From Beijerinckiaceae bacterium (GTDB lineage Bacteria; Pseudomonadota; Alphaproteobacteria; Rhizobiales; Beijerinckiaceae), in NCBI GenBank assembly GCA_947478455.1, contig CANJWR010000017.1, positions 1 to 40,881 on the forward strand: 40,881 nt of DNA. The letters are read 5' to 3'. The notes beneath the pieces are model-generated. The model searched no databases and was not told the DNA's origin. It saw nothing but the letters and a program-made list of their open reading frames with translations. Of this stretch, positions 39,851 through 40,881 are shown piece after piece; the first letter of the stretch is position 1, and each line of letters begins with the position of its first letter. A program made the translations under genes and the position numbers.

Positions 39851-40881
39851 GTGCTCAGCGTCAAGGCTCTTTATACAGAATACCAGACCCCAAAGGGTCC
39901 CCCCGTAAAGGCGGCTCAGGACGTCACCTTCGAGGTGCCAAAGGGCAAGTTCTTTACGCTGCTCGGACCGTCTGGTTGCGGCAAGACCACGACTCTGCGC
40001 TCCATCGCCGGTCTGGAACGTCCAGTATCTGGCGATATCGAGGTGAATGGCGCCGTCGTCTATTCGTCCTCCCGGGGCATTTTCGTTCCCCCGAACCGTC
40101 GTAATTTCGGCATGGTGTTCCAGTCCTACGCGATCTGGCCCCACATGACGGTGTTCGCCAATGCGGCTTTCCCGCTGGAAGTTCGCAAGAACCGCCCGAA
40201 CAAGCAGCAGATCCGCGACAAGGTGATGAGCGTGCTGACTGCGGTCGGTCTCGATCATCTCGCCGAGCGCGAAGCCACCAAGCTCTCCGGCGGTCAGCAG
40301 CAGCGTCTGGCGCTTGCCCGCGCGCTCGTCATGGAGCCTGAACTGCTCCTGCTTGACGAACCGCTGTCGAACCTCGACGCCAAGCTCCGCGACAAGATGC
40401 GTTTCGAACTCAAGCGCATCCAGCGCGATCTGGGAATCACAACCATCTATGTGACCCACGATCAGGGCGAAGCTCTGGCGCTGTCGCACGAGATTGCGGT
40501 CATGAACGAAGGTCGCGTCGTCCAGATCGGACCGCCGCGCACCATCTACGAGCGCCCGAAGACGAAGTTTGTGGCCGACTTCATCGGCACGACCAACTTC
40601 ATCGACGGCAGCGTTCGCGGATATGACGAAGCCGCCAAGCGTTGGCGCGTCGACACCCCCCTCGGTCAGTTGCTGGTCGAAAGCGACGGCACGCTCAAGA
40701 ACGGCGGCAAGGCCTCGATCTCCATCCGTCCGGAAGACGTGGAGCTTCAGGAAGCCCCACTGGTCAATTCGGCGACCGACAATCACTTCACGGGTGTCGT
40801 CGACCAGCGCATCTTCCTGGGCGACTTTGTTGACCTTGAGGTCAAGGTAGGCGACTACCTGCTGCGTTCGCGGGCCCATCC
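39851..40881 (+). CDS. ABC transporter ATP-binding protein (FbpC/PotA-like), truncated by window end
   Basis: At least 343 codons, open at the right edge. The GTG start follows GGGAGGAG closely. Walker A GPSGCGKTT (39-47), Q-loop FQSYAIWPHMT, signature LSGGQQQR (145-152), Walker B LLLLDEP (165-171) and the H-loop VTHDQ (His203) are intact. The C-terminal part (~240 on) is a TOBE domain (FIDGSVRGYDEAAKRWRV, SISIRPEDVEL), as in spermidine, iron or maltose importers. It should energise the permease 18 bp upstream. A role in also energising the related permease at 17888, which has no ATPase of its own, is possible. Confidence 0.95.
   Translation, partial: MLSVKALYTEYQTPKGPPVKAAQDVTFEVPKGKFFTLLGPSGCGKTTTLRSIAGLERPVSGDIEVNGAVVYSSSRGIFVPPNRRNFGMVFQSYAIWPHMTVFANAAFPLEVRKNRPNKQQIRDKVMSVLTAVGLDHLAEREATKLSGGQQQRLALARALVMEPELLLLDEPLSNLDAKLRDKMRFELKRIQRDLGITTIYVTHDQGEALALSHEIAVMNEGRVVQIGPPRTIYERPKTKFVADFIGTTNFIDGSVRGYDEAAKRWRVDTPLGQLLVESDGTLKNGGKASISIRPEDVELQEAPLVNSATDNHFTGVVDQRIFLGDFVDLEVKVGDYLLRSRAH

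Noticed and set aside
39788-40879. 363-codon open frame on the minus strand at the window end
   Set aside because: It is antisense to the ABC ATPase, whose Walker and signature motifs on the + strand are unmistakable.

Overview
The window looks like chromosome of an alphaproteobacterium, most likely a Rhizobiales member near Bradyrhizobiaceae/Xanthobacteraceae. This is inferred from the high-GC coding pattern, the many orphan Bug-type (TTT) solute-binding proteins, the fused FbpB-type ABC permeases, and scattered catabolic genes in short operons. I see no rRNA, tRNA, CRISPR array, transposase, integrase or phage gene. About 36 complete protein genes and one gene cut by the right edge can be supported.

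Layout. (a) 1-6.2 kb: an unassigned membrane protein, a secreted alpha/beta hydrolase, a Tat-type DsbA-like oxidoreductase, an orphan TTT-family binding protein and two small proteins. (b) 6.2-12.6 kb: an atypical crotonase, an MFS exporter, then a + strand run of AGE-type sugar epimerase, mtnP, apt and an Old Yellow Enzyme. mtnP and apt make a neat salvage pair (methylthioadenosine to adenine to AMP). (c) 12.5-25.1 kb: a long minus-strand catabolic/uptake block. In transcription order it holds a Rieske ferredoxin, a protein with a histone-H1-like Lys/Ala tail, an ACMSD-type amidohydrolase, a TTT binding protein, a hydroxycinnamoyl-CoA hydratase/lyase-like crotonase, an ABC binding protein with a two-module permease, an ADP-forming acyl-CoA synthetase, an Asp/Glu-racemase-fold protein lacking both catalytic cysteines, a CapA-like protein and a YgiB-like protein. 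(d) 25.3-27.0 kb: aquaporin and prolyl aminopeptidase. (e) 27.0-30.9 kb: a EutA-like chaperone gene divergent from a TetR-led operon (TetR, two SRPBCC proteins, VOC) with a clear operator palindrome. (f) 31.0-36.0 kb: a bicupin, a second secreted hydrolase, an orphan Flp pilin (54 aa) and a membrane TPR protein. (g) 36.3 kb to the end: a second EutA-like protein with His-rich N and C termini, followed by a second two-module ABC permease and its ATPase, which is open at the window edge.

How the genes may work together. The 15.7-21.7 kb unit has uptake (binding protein, permease), CoA activation and a hydratase/lyase. This fits import and CoA-dependent breakdown of an organic, perhaps aromatic, acid; the substrate is unknown. 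It has no ATPase of its own, while the paralogous permease at 38.1 kb does. The most unusual signal is two EutA-family (cobalamin-enzyme reactivase) paralogues about 8 kb apart with no ethanolamine ammonia-lyase genes. One of them carries a tail with 21 histidines in about 42 residues and sits just upstream of an ABC importer. This may be a repurposed ATP-dependent metal- or cofactor-handling chaperone.
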